64,000 bases of DNA. Source: Dermatemys mawii (Eukaryota; Chordata; Testudines; Dermatemydidae). A program made the position numbers and the translations under genes. The DNA lies in assembly GCA_007922305.1 (NCBI GenBank), contig ML677374.1, positions 14,863,178 to 14,927,177 on the forward strand. The letters are read 5' to 3'. Under the pieces are notes generated by a model. That model worked only from the letters and a program-made list of their open reading frames with translations, was not told the origin of the DNA and did no database searches. How positions within the stretch are numbered: the first letter of the stretch is position 1; each line of letters begins with the position of its first letter. Below, piece by piece: positions 13,085 through 22,989 of this stretch.

Positions 13085-13720
13085 TTACACTACATGGAGA
13101 TTACTGTTTTGCAATCTTTTGTTTTTCTTTTCAACTTCCTTTAATATATCTTGCAGTTTCTTAGATGTTTGTGTCAAGAATGCAAAGCTTTCCTTTAAAT
13201 TGCTAGTCCCGTGCTCTCTGCATATGTTCTCAAGCCCATCAAACCACTGGAGGGTCTTCTCAAGTTCTGCCTGAACCATTTTCTGTTCTTCTAATTCTGC
13301 TAACAGGGCCTGTTTAGCGGATACTTCAACCTTGTATTGTTTCTGTAGCTGATCAATTTCAGCTTGAAGAGTTTGAAACTGTTCCTTACTGTAGGGGTAC
13401 TGCTCGTGGACCTTATCCTCAGGAAGTAAAACATTTTTAGGGATGTTTAACACCAACTGTAAAAGCATTTGTTCCATTTTGCTGAAGAGGTGATCAAAGT
13501 GCTCCTTCATGAAGAGAAGAAATTTCTCTGTGCTCTTACGGATTTGGAATGGACTGATCTTAGAGTCAGGAAAGCCTTCTAGTTTTTTCAGAATGACTCT
13601 TTCCACAACCAGCATCATTTCAAACAGGTAGTCTTGAAATGCAATGTAGACCCTAAGCATACATGTCTGAGGGGTAAAACCAAAGAACTGGGCTTCATAT
13701 GCCATAGGATTCACTGACAT
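13085..13720 (-). CDS. MIS12: MIS12 kinetochore complex component
   Basis: Encodes a complete 211-residue protein closely matching vertebrate MIS12 (human about 205 aa), the namesake subunit of the Mis12 complex. That complex links CENP-C at the inner kinetochore to KNL1 and the NDC80 complex in mitosis. The N terminus [20 protein letters not shown] is diagnostic of the family. The helical N-terminal part spans roughly residues 1-105, and a heptad-rich coiled coil lies at about 113-158 ([14 protein letters not shown]). The coding sequence is one uninterrupted exon, as in mammals. The ATG sits in a good Kozak context (gccaagATGTC). A likely 3' splice site 38 bases upstream (cctttacag, ending at about 13759) implies a noncoding first exon in the CpG island near 14.9 kb. 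The gene is divergent from DERL2. No frameshift or stop is seen, so it looks functional and not a retrocopy. Confidence 0.97.
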   Translation of the reverse strand: MSVNPMAYEAQFFGFTPQTCMLRVYIAFQDYLFEMMLVVERVILKKLEGFPDSKISPFQIRKSTEKFLLFMKEHFDHLFSKMEQMLLQLVLNIPKNVLLPEDKVHEQYPYSKEQFQTLQAEIDQLQKQYKVEVSAKQALLAELEEQKMVQAELEKTLQWFDGLENICREHGTSNLKESFAFLTQTSKKLQDILKEVEKKNKRLQNSNLHVV

Positions 13721-14554
13721 CTTGGCTTAAAGAAGTAAACCATAGACAATGTGGAAATCTGTAAAGGAGAAAAAGGAACATTAGTACAAATCTGCATTTG
13801 GAAAGGGTGAGTTGTATTAGCAGTATATTACAGCATTAATTTCACTTATGAAGAGGAGAGTTAAAGTTGGAATTTAAATAATTTGGTTCTTAACCTAGTC
13901 CTTAGCAGGGCATAATTTGCCAGTCTTTTGGCTCAGAGAAAGCTACATCCTGTTCTATTACCCATGCTAACTATGAGTAGAACCTTACCTTGAAATCTAA
14001 ATTCTATTGTCATGAGGTGTGAGGAAGGATTCTGTAGAATGTGAAGAGAAACTTTTTTAGTGTTTGAATGCACCAGTGATGTGTTGTCACAGTTGTAGAC
14101 CTCTCTGCACCTATTATGTTGTGTTGTAGATAAATAGGTCAAGATGGTAACTGTTTGGAAAAGCCCTACAGATGGAATTATCACTATCACCCTGTCTATA
14201 AAAGCTGTTTCCCTGTTACAGGGGAGGTGAAGGCTCTGCCCTGGAAGTGATCCAACCTCTGTCATCTCAGCATTTCTGGGGACATGATAGGACGATGAGC
14301 TCCCCCTGTGAGCAGTTCACAGGCTTTTACTCCTCTAACATTCACAGCTCCCCACTGTCTACAAGCCTTTACAAATCAGACCAAGGGCCACACCAACACT
14401 TTGGGAAGGTTTCCAAGTGACTGACATGGGCCCTACTGAAGGGGGAAGGGAGATCTCTCTGGATAATTAACCATAGCATTAGGCTCTCAGAAACTTGAAA
14501 GCAGGTTGGGAAAAGATAACAGGAGGCAGTTCTCTCAGGGAGCTTTTCCTCAGC

Positions 14555-14690
14555 GGATCTCAAAGCGCTTTACAAAGCAGGTCTGGAGCTTTATCCCCAT
14601 TGTACAGATGGGGAAACTGAGGCAGGGGCAAAAGAAATGACTTGCCCTAGATCCCGCAGCAGGAACAGCGCCAACCCTCACCCTGGTGCT
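14555..14690 (-). repeat. MIR-like SINE fragment at the edge of the CpG island
   Basis: Antisense core: cagatggggaaactgaggca preceded by ctcaaagcgctttacaaa and followed by tgacttgccctagatc. This is the common amniote MIR/CORE-SINE arrangement. It abuts the MIS12/DERL2 CpG island and probably lies in the MIS12 5' UTR intron. Confidence 0.65.
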
Positions 14691-14879
14691 CTCTCCCCAT
14701 GGCCCTACCACTCCCCAGGCCCAAGGGCTGCGTCGGCCCTCAGACCCCGGCTTCCCCCGGGCGCCGGGGCCCAGGCGTCCGAGGCCTTTGGGACTGGGGC
14801 GCCACCTTCCCCAGCTCCCCCGGGGGAGGGGCCCACAGGCGCACGGAAACCTCCCCGCCCGCTCCCCTTGGCCTCTCAC

Positions 14880-15224
14880 CGGCCGGACAGCGGCTCTCGC
14901 GCTAGCCTGGGACCCGCGCGGCCCCCGCCCTCCCAGCAGCCGCTTCCCGCCTCATTCGCATCCCCGCCCCCCCATCTCCCAAACCAATCGGAGCGCCGGG
15001 TGGGGGTGGGGAGAAAATACTTCGCCCAATCACAAAGCACGTCCGACAGGGGACGCCGGAGCGTCTGTGAAGAAGCGCTTCAAACCGCCTAGATCAAAGA
15101 AAGGCAAGGATTGGCCCGCTTTGGATGCCGGGAGGCAGCGCTGATTGGTTGTGTAGCGCGGAAGGGGAGGGGAGGGGAGGGGGGAAATGAAGCGAGCAGG
15201 CGGAAGCGGAAGCGGAGCCTTAAG
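14880..15224. promoter_or_regulatory. Bidirectional CpG-island promoter of MIS12 and DERL2
   Basis: GC- and CpG-rich DNA (the island extends from about 14640 to 15600) separates the divergent MIS12 and DERL2 transcription units. It carries four CCAAT boxes: CCAAT at 14984-14988 and 15026-15030, and inverted ATTGG at 15110-15114 and 15144-15148. NF-Y binds such boxes, and multiple spaced CCAAT boxes are typical of TATA-less cell-cycle and ER-stress promoters. On the minus strand a TTTGAA (plus ttcaaa, 15079-15084) could serve as a CHR element for cell-cycle control of MIS12; this is inference. A candidate MIS12 first-exon donor on the minus strand is GTGAGAGG at about 14879. No TATA box was seen. 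Confidence 0.75.
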
Positions 15225-18200
15225 ATGGCGTACCAGACCTTCCGGCAGGAGTACCTGCAGGTGCCGCCCGTTACCCGGGCCTACGCCACCGCCTGCGTCC
15301 TCACCACCGCTGCCGTGGTGAGCCCGGAGGGCGCGGGACGGGCCTGAGGGCAGAGCCGCCAGCCTCCTCCTTTCCCCTTCGCGGGGTAGGAGCTGGAGCG
15401 CCCGCCCTGGGGGGAGGGACGAGGGCTACGTCCTGGTTCGCCCCCGCGTGTGAGGCGTGGCCGAGCACAGCCAGGGCCAGGCTCGGTTCCGGTTGGGTCT
15501 CCGAGTCCAGCCTCGCACTCCCCTGCCCCCCTTTCCCACCCCCGCGTTTCTGCTGGGTTCGGTCCGTGGCAGAGACGCCGAAGAGCGAGGCTGGTTGAGA
15601 CGGACTCGCAGACTGGGAGTTAAGTTGCCTGCTTGACTGGGCTCTGGTTGTTGTCACTTCCTTATCCCGTAGCACCGTGGTGCTCTGCTTTTCCAGACCA
15701 TTCTATCCTGTTCCGTACTCTGATTTGTTTTACGTACCTTCAGGTTTCTCCTCACAATGTGCTTAAGAAATCGGAGATAAAAATACAAAAATGTCACAGC
15801 ACACTACCGCAGGAACAAAATTTGACTTTCTTGTGATTTGCTTATGAAATGTACTTTGTACTACTACAAATATCTAGAGGAGTTGATGTATCTCCTGAAA
15901 GTTCGCTGCATACCCCCCCAGGGATACACATACTCCTAGTCGAGAACCATTTCTGTAGGAGCCTCTGGAGGTGTATACGCGTTCTGTGCTGAATGCACAA
16001 ACAATATCCAAACCCACCAGCACTGAAATGTGGGGGCAGGAGTAGAAAGACCTTTAACAGTTGCACCACAGATAAGGACAGGGACTGAAAAGGAATCAGG
16101 TACCCACATGAGATGCTGTGTGTGGGGTGTTTTTTTGGGGGCGGGAGGGAGGGAGGGAGGGAGGAAGGATTAGACAGTTCTCCAAGACTTGTTCTCTGGT
16201 AGCTATATTACAAAGCTGCTGTACTCTGAGGTGTAGAGTGTTTCACCATCATTGTGTGCCTCTGCAGAATCATTAAGCACCCAGCACAATGATGTCCCAG
16301 TCCTTGCTGATCTTTTGCTAGAGTTATACAGTTTCTTATTAATGAGGCTGATAGCAAAGTGTGGAAAATATTGGCGGCGCCCTTTCATAAAATGGTTATT
16401 ATAGTAATGACAGCTGCTAAAGTGATGGTCAAGCAAATACATGGAAAATTGGTTGCAGGTTGCTGGGGTTTCCCACATTCAAGTGGCTGGACACAATAAT
16501 CTAAAAACATGTTCATTTAAGATGAATGTGTCAGTTTAAAAAAATATAATGTAATCTTTCACTTTTTGAAACCATGTGAGCTCTTGGTGTACGTAAAAGT
16601 AGATAAATTTATGGAGGATGGGTCCATCAATGGCTGTTAACCAAGATGGCAGGGATAGTGTCCCTAGTCTCTGTTTGCCAGAAGCTGGGAATGGGTGATG
16701 GGATGGATCACTTGATGATTTCCCCTTCTGCTCATTTCCTCTGGGGCACCTGGCCTGGCCCACTTTTGGAAGACAGGAGACTGGGCTAGATGGACTATTG
16801 TTCTGACCCAGTGTGGCTGTTCTTATGTTCTAGACACATATGCATAATGTGCAACATAAACATACCATTAGTGGCAGCATACGTATATGTTGGATGTAGT
16901 CATTGAAGAAGTTTTTATGTCCTGGGAAGACTGTGAAACCTCTATTATTTTGAAAGGAATGTAGAGGAGGAAAAACTGCCAAGGAATTCTTCTGAAAACT
17001 CAGTGTTTTGGGGCAAAGCTAGGGTGAGCTTCCAGTAGTTATTTCTCAGATTAAAGGGGGGAATATGCTTTTATGTGATGAAAAGAAATAAGATGTTGAC
17101 ATTCCTTAAAGGAGAAAGATAATTTTTGCCTTATATAATGAATAATGATATAGTCATATAGTCATTAGTATAATGATATAGTAGTGCTCAAGGCCCCATC
17201 AAAAGTACTCTATTTCGTGGCTCTACAGAAATGAAACTTTTACAGATGTAAAATGAGCCATATCCAGATCTCTGGACCAGCCTTTTGTGCTTTACAAACA
17301 TAAAATGGAACTTAGCCACTCAACCACAGAGCCTGAAATCTAAACGGGACTAAGATGTGATAGGCAGGCACTTGGCAAAATCGGGAAGGCAGAGGAGTAG
17401 GGCAAACATGACTGTAAAAGGAAAATAAGGTTGCATATGTTGGCTGAATTTAGGCTTTGCACATAATTTTTAAAATAAAAGAACACGAGATATTAATGTA
17501 CCACTGACAAGTTATTTGTCTCTCTACAGTAAATGAAGTGGACTTTAATGGATTGATCCTGTCACATATTTTCTCTTGTATTTCAGCAATTAGAACTAAT
17601 CACACCATTTCAACTGTATTTTAACCCTGAATTAATATTTAAACACTTTCAAGTAAGTATTTTTTCTGAATGTTAAATGTTGTCATCCTTGTAAGGAAAT
17701 TATCAAACTTGCAATGCTTGTTTTCACAAATACATGTTGAGTATATTGGAATATCTTTTTTTCCCTTGGAAGGTTTCTAATAACATTCAAGTGAAGACAC
17801 CGAGGAGTACTTGTGACACCTTAGAGACTAACAAATTTATTTGGGTATAAGCATTCGTGGGTATAGCCCACAAACGCTTATGCCCAATAAATTTGTTAGT
17901 CTCTAAAGTGCCACAAGTATTCCTCATTGTTGTTTTTTTTTTAACATTGTGCCACACATATTCCTCATTTTTTTTTAACATGGCTACCACTCTGAAACCA
18001 TTCAAGTGAAGGTAAGTAGTGGTAAAAACTCATTGCTTCGATAGTTCACATTGTTCACACAATGGAAACTGTGTTTGCTTGCGCGCACATTTGTAGAGCT
18101 ATCTTTACTTTTGAGGGCATTCTGCGCGAAAAAAATTAAAATTCTGCACACAATATTTTAAAATTCTGTAAATTTTATTTGTCAAATAAATATGGAGGCT

Positions 18201-21200
18201 CTAGGAGGCATTGGGGAGCACAGGCCACTAGGCTGCACAGAGATGGGAGATCTGTGTACAGCTCCCCGCCGGGATGTGGATTCAGTGGTGAGGCTACACC
18301 CAACCCTGACACAGTGCAAGGACCCAGCCTGACCCCAGAAACACACCAGGGCCCTGCCCATCTGTGTGGCAGGCAGGCTCAGCAAGGCAGGATCCAGGTG
18401 TGGGTTGAGAGGGTTCTGTGTGGGGCAGTGTGGGTGTGGGCAGCTCAGATGAGAGATCCGGGTTGCGGGGGATTTGGATGCACAGCGGCTTGTTGGGGGG
18501 TTCTGGGTGCAATGATAATGGGACTCTGCATGGGGGGGTCCAGGTGAAGATGATTGGGGCTCAGCAGGGGCGGGGGGGGGAGAAGGTGTCTGGGTGTGGG
18601 GGATTAGAACTCAGCAGGGCGGTCTAAGTGAGGGGGCAAGTGGGGCGTTCAGATGCTGAGGAGTGGGGCTCATTGGGGTGGGGATTCAGGTGTATGTGAT
18701 TGGCGCTTGGTGGGGTGCGGATCCTGGTGTGTGTGGTTCATCTTGGTGGTCTAAGTGCAGTGGGAGTAGGGCTCATCGGTGTAGGGGGGATTGAGTGGGG
18801 GGCAGGGGTGTGTGAGGCTCATCAGGAGGCTCTGGTATGGATTAAACAGAAACTTCTTTCTGTATTCTCTGTGTAGAGAATTTAAGTACTTGAGATGGGT
18901 ACCATTTATCTTTGAGTTGTCTTATCTGTTTTCCTCTTATTCTGACAGGTATGGAGGTTGATTACAAACTACTTGTTCTTTGGGCCAGTTGGATTTAATT
19001 TTTTATTTAATATGATTTTTTTGTATCCTTTATAAAAAGTGTATCTCACCTCTTTGGAATGCAAAACTTTGTTTTGTGTCAGTGTTACTGTATAAGGGTC
19101 CAGTTCTGCACCACATTATGAACTCAGTTGGAGTTCTGCACCACTGATTTAAGTGGACCCGAGATTTCACCCTAAATACCTAATTCAGTAATTCTTTTTC
19201 AGTGAGCTTTCATTGTTTCAATCATGATTTGGAACATACAGTGCTAGGAGTGAGAATTCATTCTGTAGTACCAGACTTTTCTACTAAAATAGCCTTCAAG
19301 ACTGCTTATTGGGCAGGTATTTTTTCTGTGATATGAATATTTGTCCACTAACTCAGAACTGGACTGAGACCGTCAAATTTACTTCATGCAATTTGAATAC
19401 TTGCTTGATAATCTACTATAAGAATCCTTCAATTGTGAAGGATGTTTGGGAATTCTGAATATAAAATCTGTGCGAAGGTATGTAAAAGCTGTTTTTTTTC
19501 TTAATCTTTTTGCTGAATGTGCTTAGTATCAGACTTTCCTGACCTACACCTTCAGATATCGTTACTGCCGAATGCTTGAGGAGGGGTCTTTCCGAGGTCG
19601 GACAGCAGACTTTGTATTTATGTTCCTTTTTGGTGGACTTTTAATGACTGTATCCTTTTTTTTACTGTTTTAATACAGCTACCATTAACATGGAGAACAC
19701 AAACCCTGTGCTTTGAAAGTAAATGAATAGAGAAATACCTCTTTTTGTATAATGAGGTCTGAATGACTCTATTTTAAGTGAGCTTGAAAACTTTCCAGAT
19801 CTTGTGGTTGTTATTAAATGTGGTATTGATCTTTTGCACTTAAATATTCGAGTTAAGGCTATAAAGATGAGATCCTAGATTGAAAGATGCTATTTAACTG
19901 TACAACTATTATCTTGAAGATTGAAGGAAATGTTATTGTCCTGGCGAATTTACCTTCTCCTCCCCTCGCTGCCCCCACCACAATATAGATGCTATGTGTA
20001 AAATAGCTTCTGTAATAAGAAACCCCTCATAGTGTATTTGCAGCATGAAGTATTTAAGGGGTATTAAACTATAGGTGTCTGGTTTGACTGAGGAAATATT
20101 TAAGTTGTTTGTTTGAAAAACCATAGAATCAATGGCCAGGTATGTCTATTTTTGTTGATGCCATGATTGGCCTCCAAAATGATTTTTTTCTGCAGCCATA
20201 GGTTCCCCTCTCCCAATATTCATATTTCAGTTTTCTACAAGTTGGTCATGTGCACTGATATTTTCTTTAACTATTTGTGTCAGCTTTTTGGCTTGCTTGT
20301 GAACTTGGTTTTCTTGGGTCAGGCCTTTACAATAATGCTCGTATATGTGTGGAGCCGCAGGAATCCCTACGTCCGTATGAACTTTTTTGGTCTTCTCATT
20401 TTCCAGGCCCCATTTTTGCCCTGGGTACTTATGGGCTTTTCATTGCTATTGGGGAACTCCATCATTGTGGATCTTTTGGGTAAGAAGCCACTAAAAATGA
20501 AATCCTTAGACTTTTTCGCCACTCCGTCATAAATTGCTGGTAGGTAAAGTCTCTTCTCCACCTACTTAGTACCTCTTCCTGCAATGAGAAAGAGGTTATC
20601 AAGCCATGTTGGCTCTTTATGACCATATTACTGCTTTGATGCACTATTAGAGAGGTAAGTAGATATCCATAAGCTTCCAGTGACAGGGCTGATTATGGTT
20701 TCAGGATTAGCCTGAATAGTTTAGGTCAGGGGTGGCCAACCTGAGCCTGAGAAGGAGCCAGAATTTACCATTGTAAATTGCCAAAGAGCCACAGTAATAC
20801 GTCACAGGGTACTGTGTTCTACCAGTTTTCATTGTTCTTGTGCATGGTGGCATACTCTGTGTTGTAACGTCTCCAAGTAGTGCAGTGTTTTGCTTCTGCA
20901 TTACTTGGAGAGAACCAGATATATATGGCTGACTATGGGCATGAGACTTAATTGTGCAAGGCAGTTTGTCAGTACAAATGAAACCAAACCATCAAATTGT
21001 TTCGACAGTTGTGACAGACTTTTCCGTGTACTTATATGACTCACTATGCTATAGATCTCTTCTAGTATGGCACTTAATTCTAGTCTTTTATACTGCAGTG
21101 AGTATGTACCATGCTACTTCAGTTCCTTTTAACATCATGCTATTTACAAAGGGCATCAAACACACTGCTTGTCTTTTTTATTTTTATTTTATGAAAATCT

Positions 21201-22582
21201 AGTGAAACATTTTAAAGGCAATTTTAAAGGCAGTATTGCAAGTCATCAGTTCAACTTCAGCTTTATTTTTTTATCGATTCTAGGGATCGCAGTTGGACAC
21301 ATATATTTTTTCTTAGAGGATATCTTTCCTAATCAGCCTGGTGGTGGAAGGCTTCTGAAAACACCATCTCTTTTGTAAGTCTTACCTTCCAATTTGGAGC
21401 ACATGGACAAATGTGTTTGTACACAATGTTTTTTTAAATTAGTTCAAATACAAGTGAATTTTGAAAATTTGAGACAAATGGCACTGAGTTCATCCTATGG
21501 TTCCATTTAATCACTTGCTGTAGTTGTCACATGGGTGTTACCATTTCAGAAGGGGAGAGGATGCAAAAGACACTCTTAAGACATGATCTTACTTCTGAAA
21601 AGGTCCAAGAACTCCTATGCTAACTAAAATCCATAATACAATTTGCCTGTTCATGGCACTAAATATATCTGAATCTGTTAAAAGAAGCCCGTTTTAGGAC
21701 AGAATGTCAGTATGAGTTCAGAGTGCAAAATACACAAAGTGAGTGAGAAGCTTAATGTGGCTAATATTTTACACTTGGGTAGCCACCCTCTTCCCTTCCC
21801 ACCATCCAGAAGGATCACAAAACACATGATAGATGATATGCTGTTCACATAGTGCCACTCCTATTCCTTCACCTCTGGGGCAGAGAATAGTAACCAACTG
21901 GAACATTGCATGCTAGAATGGGTATGGAGAACTTTCCTAAAGGACAGGGGTAAACCTCTTGAAAATTTTCTGTGTAGAACAGACAAGACCTCAGCTTTTA
22001 AGACCTCAAACTGTTTGGCATTCTTGCCTTCAGAATGCTGTAGTGCTAAATTGATCCTGTCTAGATTTGATTTCCGGGAAGTCAGGATATTCTAAACCTG
22101 ATATTTTAAATAAGTAAGGCCTTGTCTACATGGGAAAATTAACTGGCATAGCTGTTGAGAACAAGTCCCTTATGTGGGCACTCTTCTGGAATAAAAGTGA
22201 TTTGTGCTAACATGGCTTCTGTAGCTGCTGTAGACAAGGCTACCGATTCAACTTCACTAACTCTGTGAATGATCTTCTTATTTAAACTTTTAATTTTGAA
22301 GGGCTTGCATCATAGGATCTGCCCCATATGAGCTGACTGGATCTCAACTAGAGGACAAATGTGACTTGGGTTTAAATGACTGACATTGTTGCATACTGTA
22401 TCTTGTAGTGAGAATGTTACATTGACTGCTTGCCTCGAATGTGAACTCCGTATTTACACTAACTTTTGCTTTTTAGGAAAGCAATGTTTGATACACCAGA
22501 AGATGATCCCAATTACAATCCGCTGCCCGAAGAGCGACCGGGAGGATTTGCATGGGGTGAAGGTCAGCGTCTTGGAGGCTAA
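15225..22582 (+). CDS. DERL2: Derlin-2, ER-associated degradation channel/rhomboid pseudoprotease
   Basis: Coding exons: 15225-15317, 17587-17652, 18949-19022, 19556-19649, 20284-20479, 21284-21374, 22477-22582. They join in frame to 239 residues, the length of human DERL2. Derlins are ER-membrane rhomboid pseudoproteases that help retrotranslocate misfolded proteins and recruit p97/VCP. The start [20 protein letters not shown] is family-typical. Visible motifs are the derlin WR pair at residues 55-56, the conserved [14 protein letters not shown] stretch, a GxxxG at 175-179 in the last membrane helix, and a C-terminal p97-binding SHP box (FAWGEGQRL, ending three residues before the stop). Introns 3 and 4 both have U12-type splice signals. 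The ATG at 15225 (aagATGGCG) has a strong context. A polyadenylation signal lies at 22967-22972. No defects seen. Confidence 0.97.
15318..17586 (+). other. DERL2 intron 1; CpG-island tail, GGGA microsatellite, CR1 fragment
   Basis: U2-type GT-AG intron (donor gtgagc, acceptor tttcag). It starts in the CpG island, contains a GGGA/GGAG-rich patch at about 16138-16166 and a CR1 LINE 3' fragment at 16600-16832. No further gene seen. Confidence 0.8.
16600..16832 (+). mobile_element. CR1 LINE, 3'-end fragment
   Basis: Contains the characteristic CR1 3' terminal wording: ggagactgggctagatggac, then ttctgacccagtgtggct and gttcttatgttct, preceded by the usual 3' UTR with atggcagggatagtgtccct-type sequence. 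It is 5'-truncated, as is normal for CR1, and lies in DERL2 intron 1. Confidence 0.9.
17797..17998 (-). mobile_element. Foldback tRNA-derived SINE, copy 1 (DERL2 intron 2)
   Basis: Read on the minus strand it starts with a turtle-type SINE head (ggtttcagagtggtagccat) followed by the body word agagactaacaaatttatt. The body is then repeated in inverted orientation: arms at about 17802-17862 and 17865-17925, roughly seven mismatches and one indel. The whole unit is flanked by a perfect 13-bp target duplication, cattcaagtgaag (17784-17796 and 17999-18011), so both arms were inserted together. A-rich runs and a partial duplication of the gaggaata..tgtggcac word lie between head and arms. Confidence 0.85.
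18110..18850. repeat. Unclassified repeat with GC-rich degenerate minisatellite
   Basis: About 18110-18190 has an AT-rich leader (ttctgcgcgaaaaaaattaa, ttctgcacacaatatttta) that I recognise as recurrent in turtle DNA. From about 18400 to 18830 it becomes G-rich, with irregular units of roughly 45-60 bases built on ggggctcat..ggtggg..ctgggtg. Open frames over 18179-18627 arise from this low-complexity DNA. It lies in DERL2 intron 2; the family is not identified. Confidence 0.55.
19023..19555 (+). other. DERL2 intron 3, U12-type (minor spliceosome) GT-AG intron
   Basis: The donor reads gtatccttta, matching the U12 5' splice consensus RTATCCTTT. A branch-like tttcctgac at 19535-19543 sits 13 bases from the acceptor, within the 10-15-base window typical of U12 introns, and there is no extended polypyrimidine tract. 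The exon junction (TT|A TAT CGT) is fixed by the conserved MIFLYRYC protein sequence. Confidence 0.9.
19650..20283 (+). other. DERL2 intron 4, U12-type (minor spliceosome) GT-AG intron
   Basis: The donor is gtatcctttt, an exact RTATCCTTT match. The branch sequence ttctttaac at 20263-20271 differs from TTCCTTAAC at one position, and its adenosine is 13 bases from the acceptor. The junction is fixed by the conserved LMT|LFG protein context. Confidence 0.93.
20727..20940 (+). mobile_element. hAT-like repeat fragment (caggggtggccaacc family)
   Basis: Begins caggggtggccaacctgagc and continues with gagccagaatttacc and aaagagccacagtaatacg, words of a repeat that recurs in turtle DNA. Only the left inverted repeat is evident; the right boundary is approximate. 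Lies in DERL2 intron 5. Confidence 0.5.
22116..22240. mobile_element. MITE with ggccttgtctaca terminal inverted repeats
   Basis: The left end ggccttgtctaca and the right end tgtagacaaggc are inverted repeats around a 125-bp body without coding capacity. A TA dinucleotide borders each end approximately, suggesting but not proving Tc1/mariner-type insertion. Lies in DERL2 intron 6. Confidence 0.65.
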
Positions 22583-22966
22583 TAAATGGCTGTGCCAGTA
22601 CCCAGACATAACTGGAAGGAACTAAACTGAAGTACCATATTGGGAATTCTCTTAGTCCTTGTTGCAGAAAGGACACTTTACAGCTTTATGGTTCTGAATA
22701 CAAGAAGCACTTTATGATGTGGCAGTTTAACTAATCCAAGACATTTCCAGGAGACTACCAGTGTCTCTCTGCATCAGGGGTTTTGTTGCATTGGTACTGA
22801 AAGCATAATCTAGTGGAGCCAAAAAAACCCAACCAACCCAAATGGAAACCATTTCCTGTTAACTTCAGTTAACAAGACTATGCGTACTCATTTAAAAATG
22901 TTTCTAAGGCATTTTTTCCAAGTTATTTGATACAGGAAACTGTGTATGGGAAACTTTGAGGGACAA

Positions 22967-22972
22967 AATAAA
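22967..22972 (+). promoter_or_regulatory. DERL2 polyadenylation signal AATAAA
   Basis: Canonical AATAAA 385 bases past the DERL2 stop, followed by a T-rich stretch (gggttttaacatttttctcg). Confidence 0.75.
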
Positions 22973-22989
22973 ACTCGGGTTTTAACATT

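Noticed and set aside
15079..15084. Canonical CDE/CHR bipartite cell-cycle element for MIS12
   Set aside because: TTTGAA is present on the minus strand with a GGCGG next to it, but the usual four-base spacing between CDE and CHR is missing, so only a possible CHR is kept.
14637..15144. Long plus-strand open frames in the MIS12/DERL2 CpG island
   Set aside because: GC-rich DNA lacks stop codons; the translations are Pro/Ala/Arg-rich and overlap promoter motifs and a MIR fragment.
18179..18627. Open frames in DERL2 intron 2
   Set aside because: They arise from G-rich degenerate minisatellite DNA in an intron.
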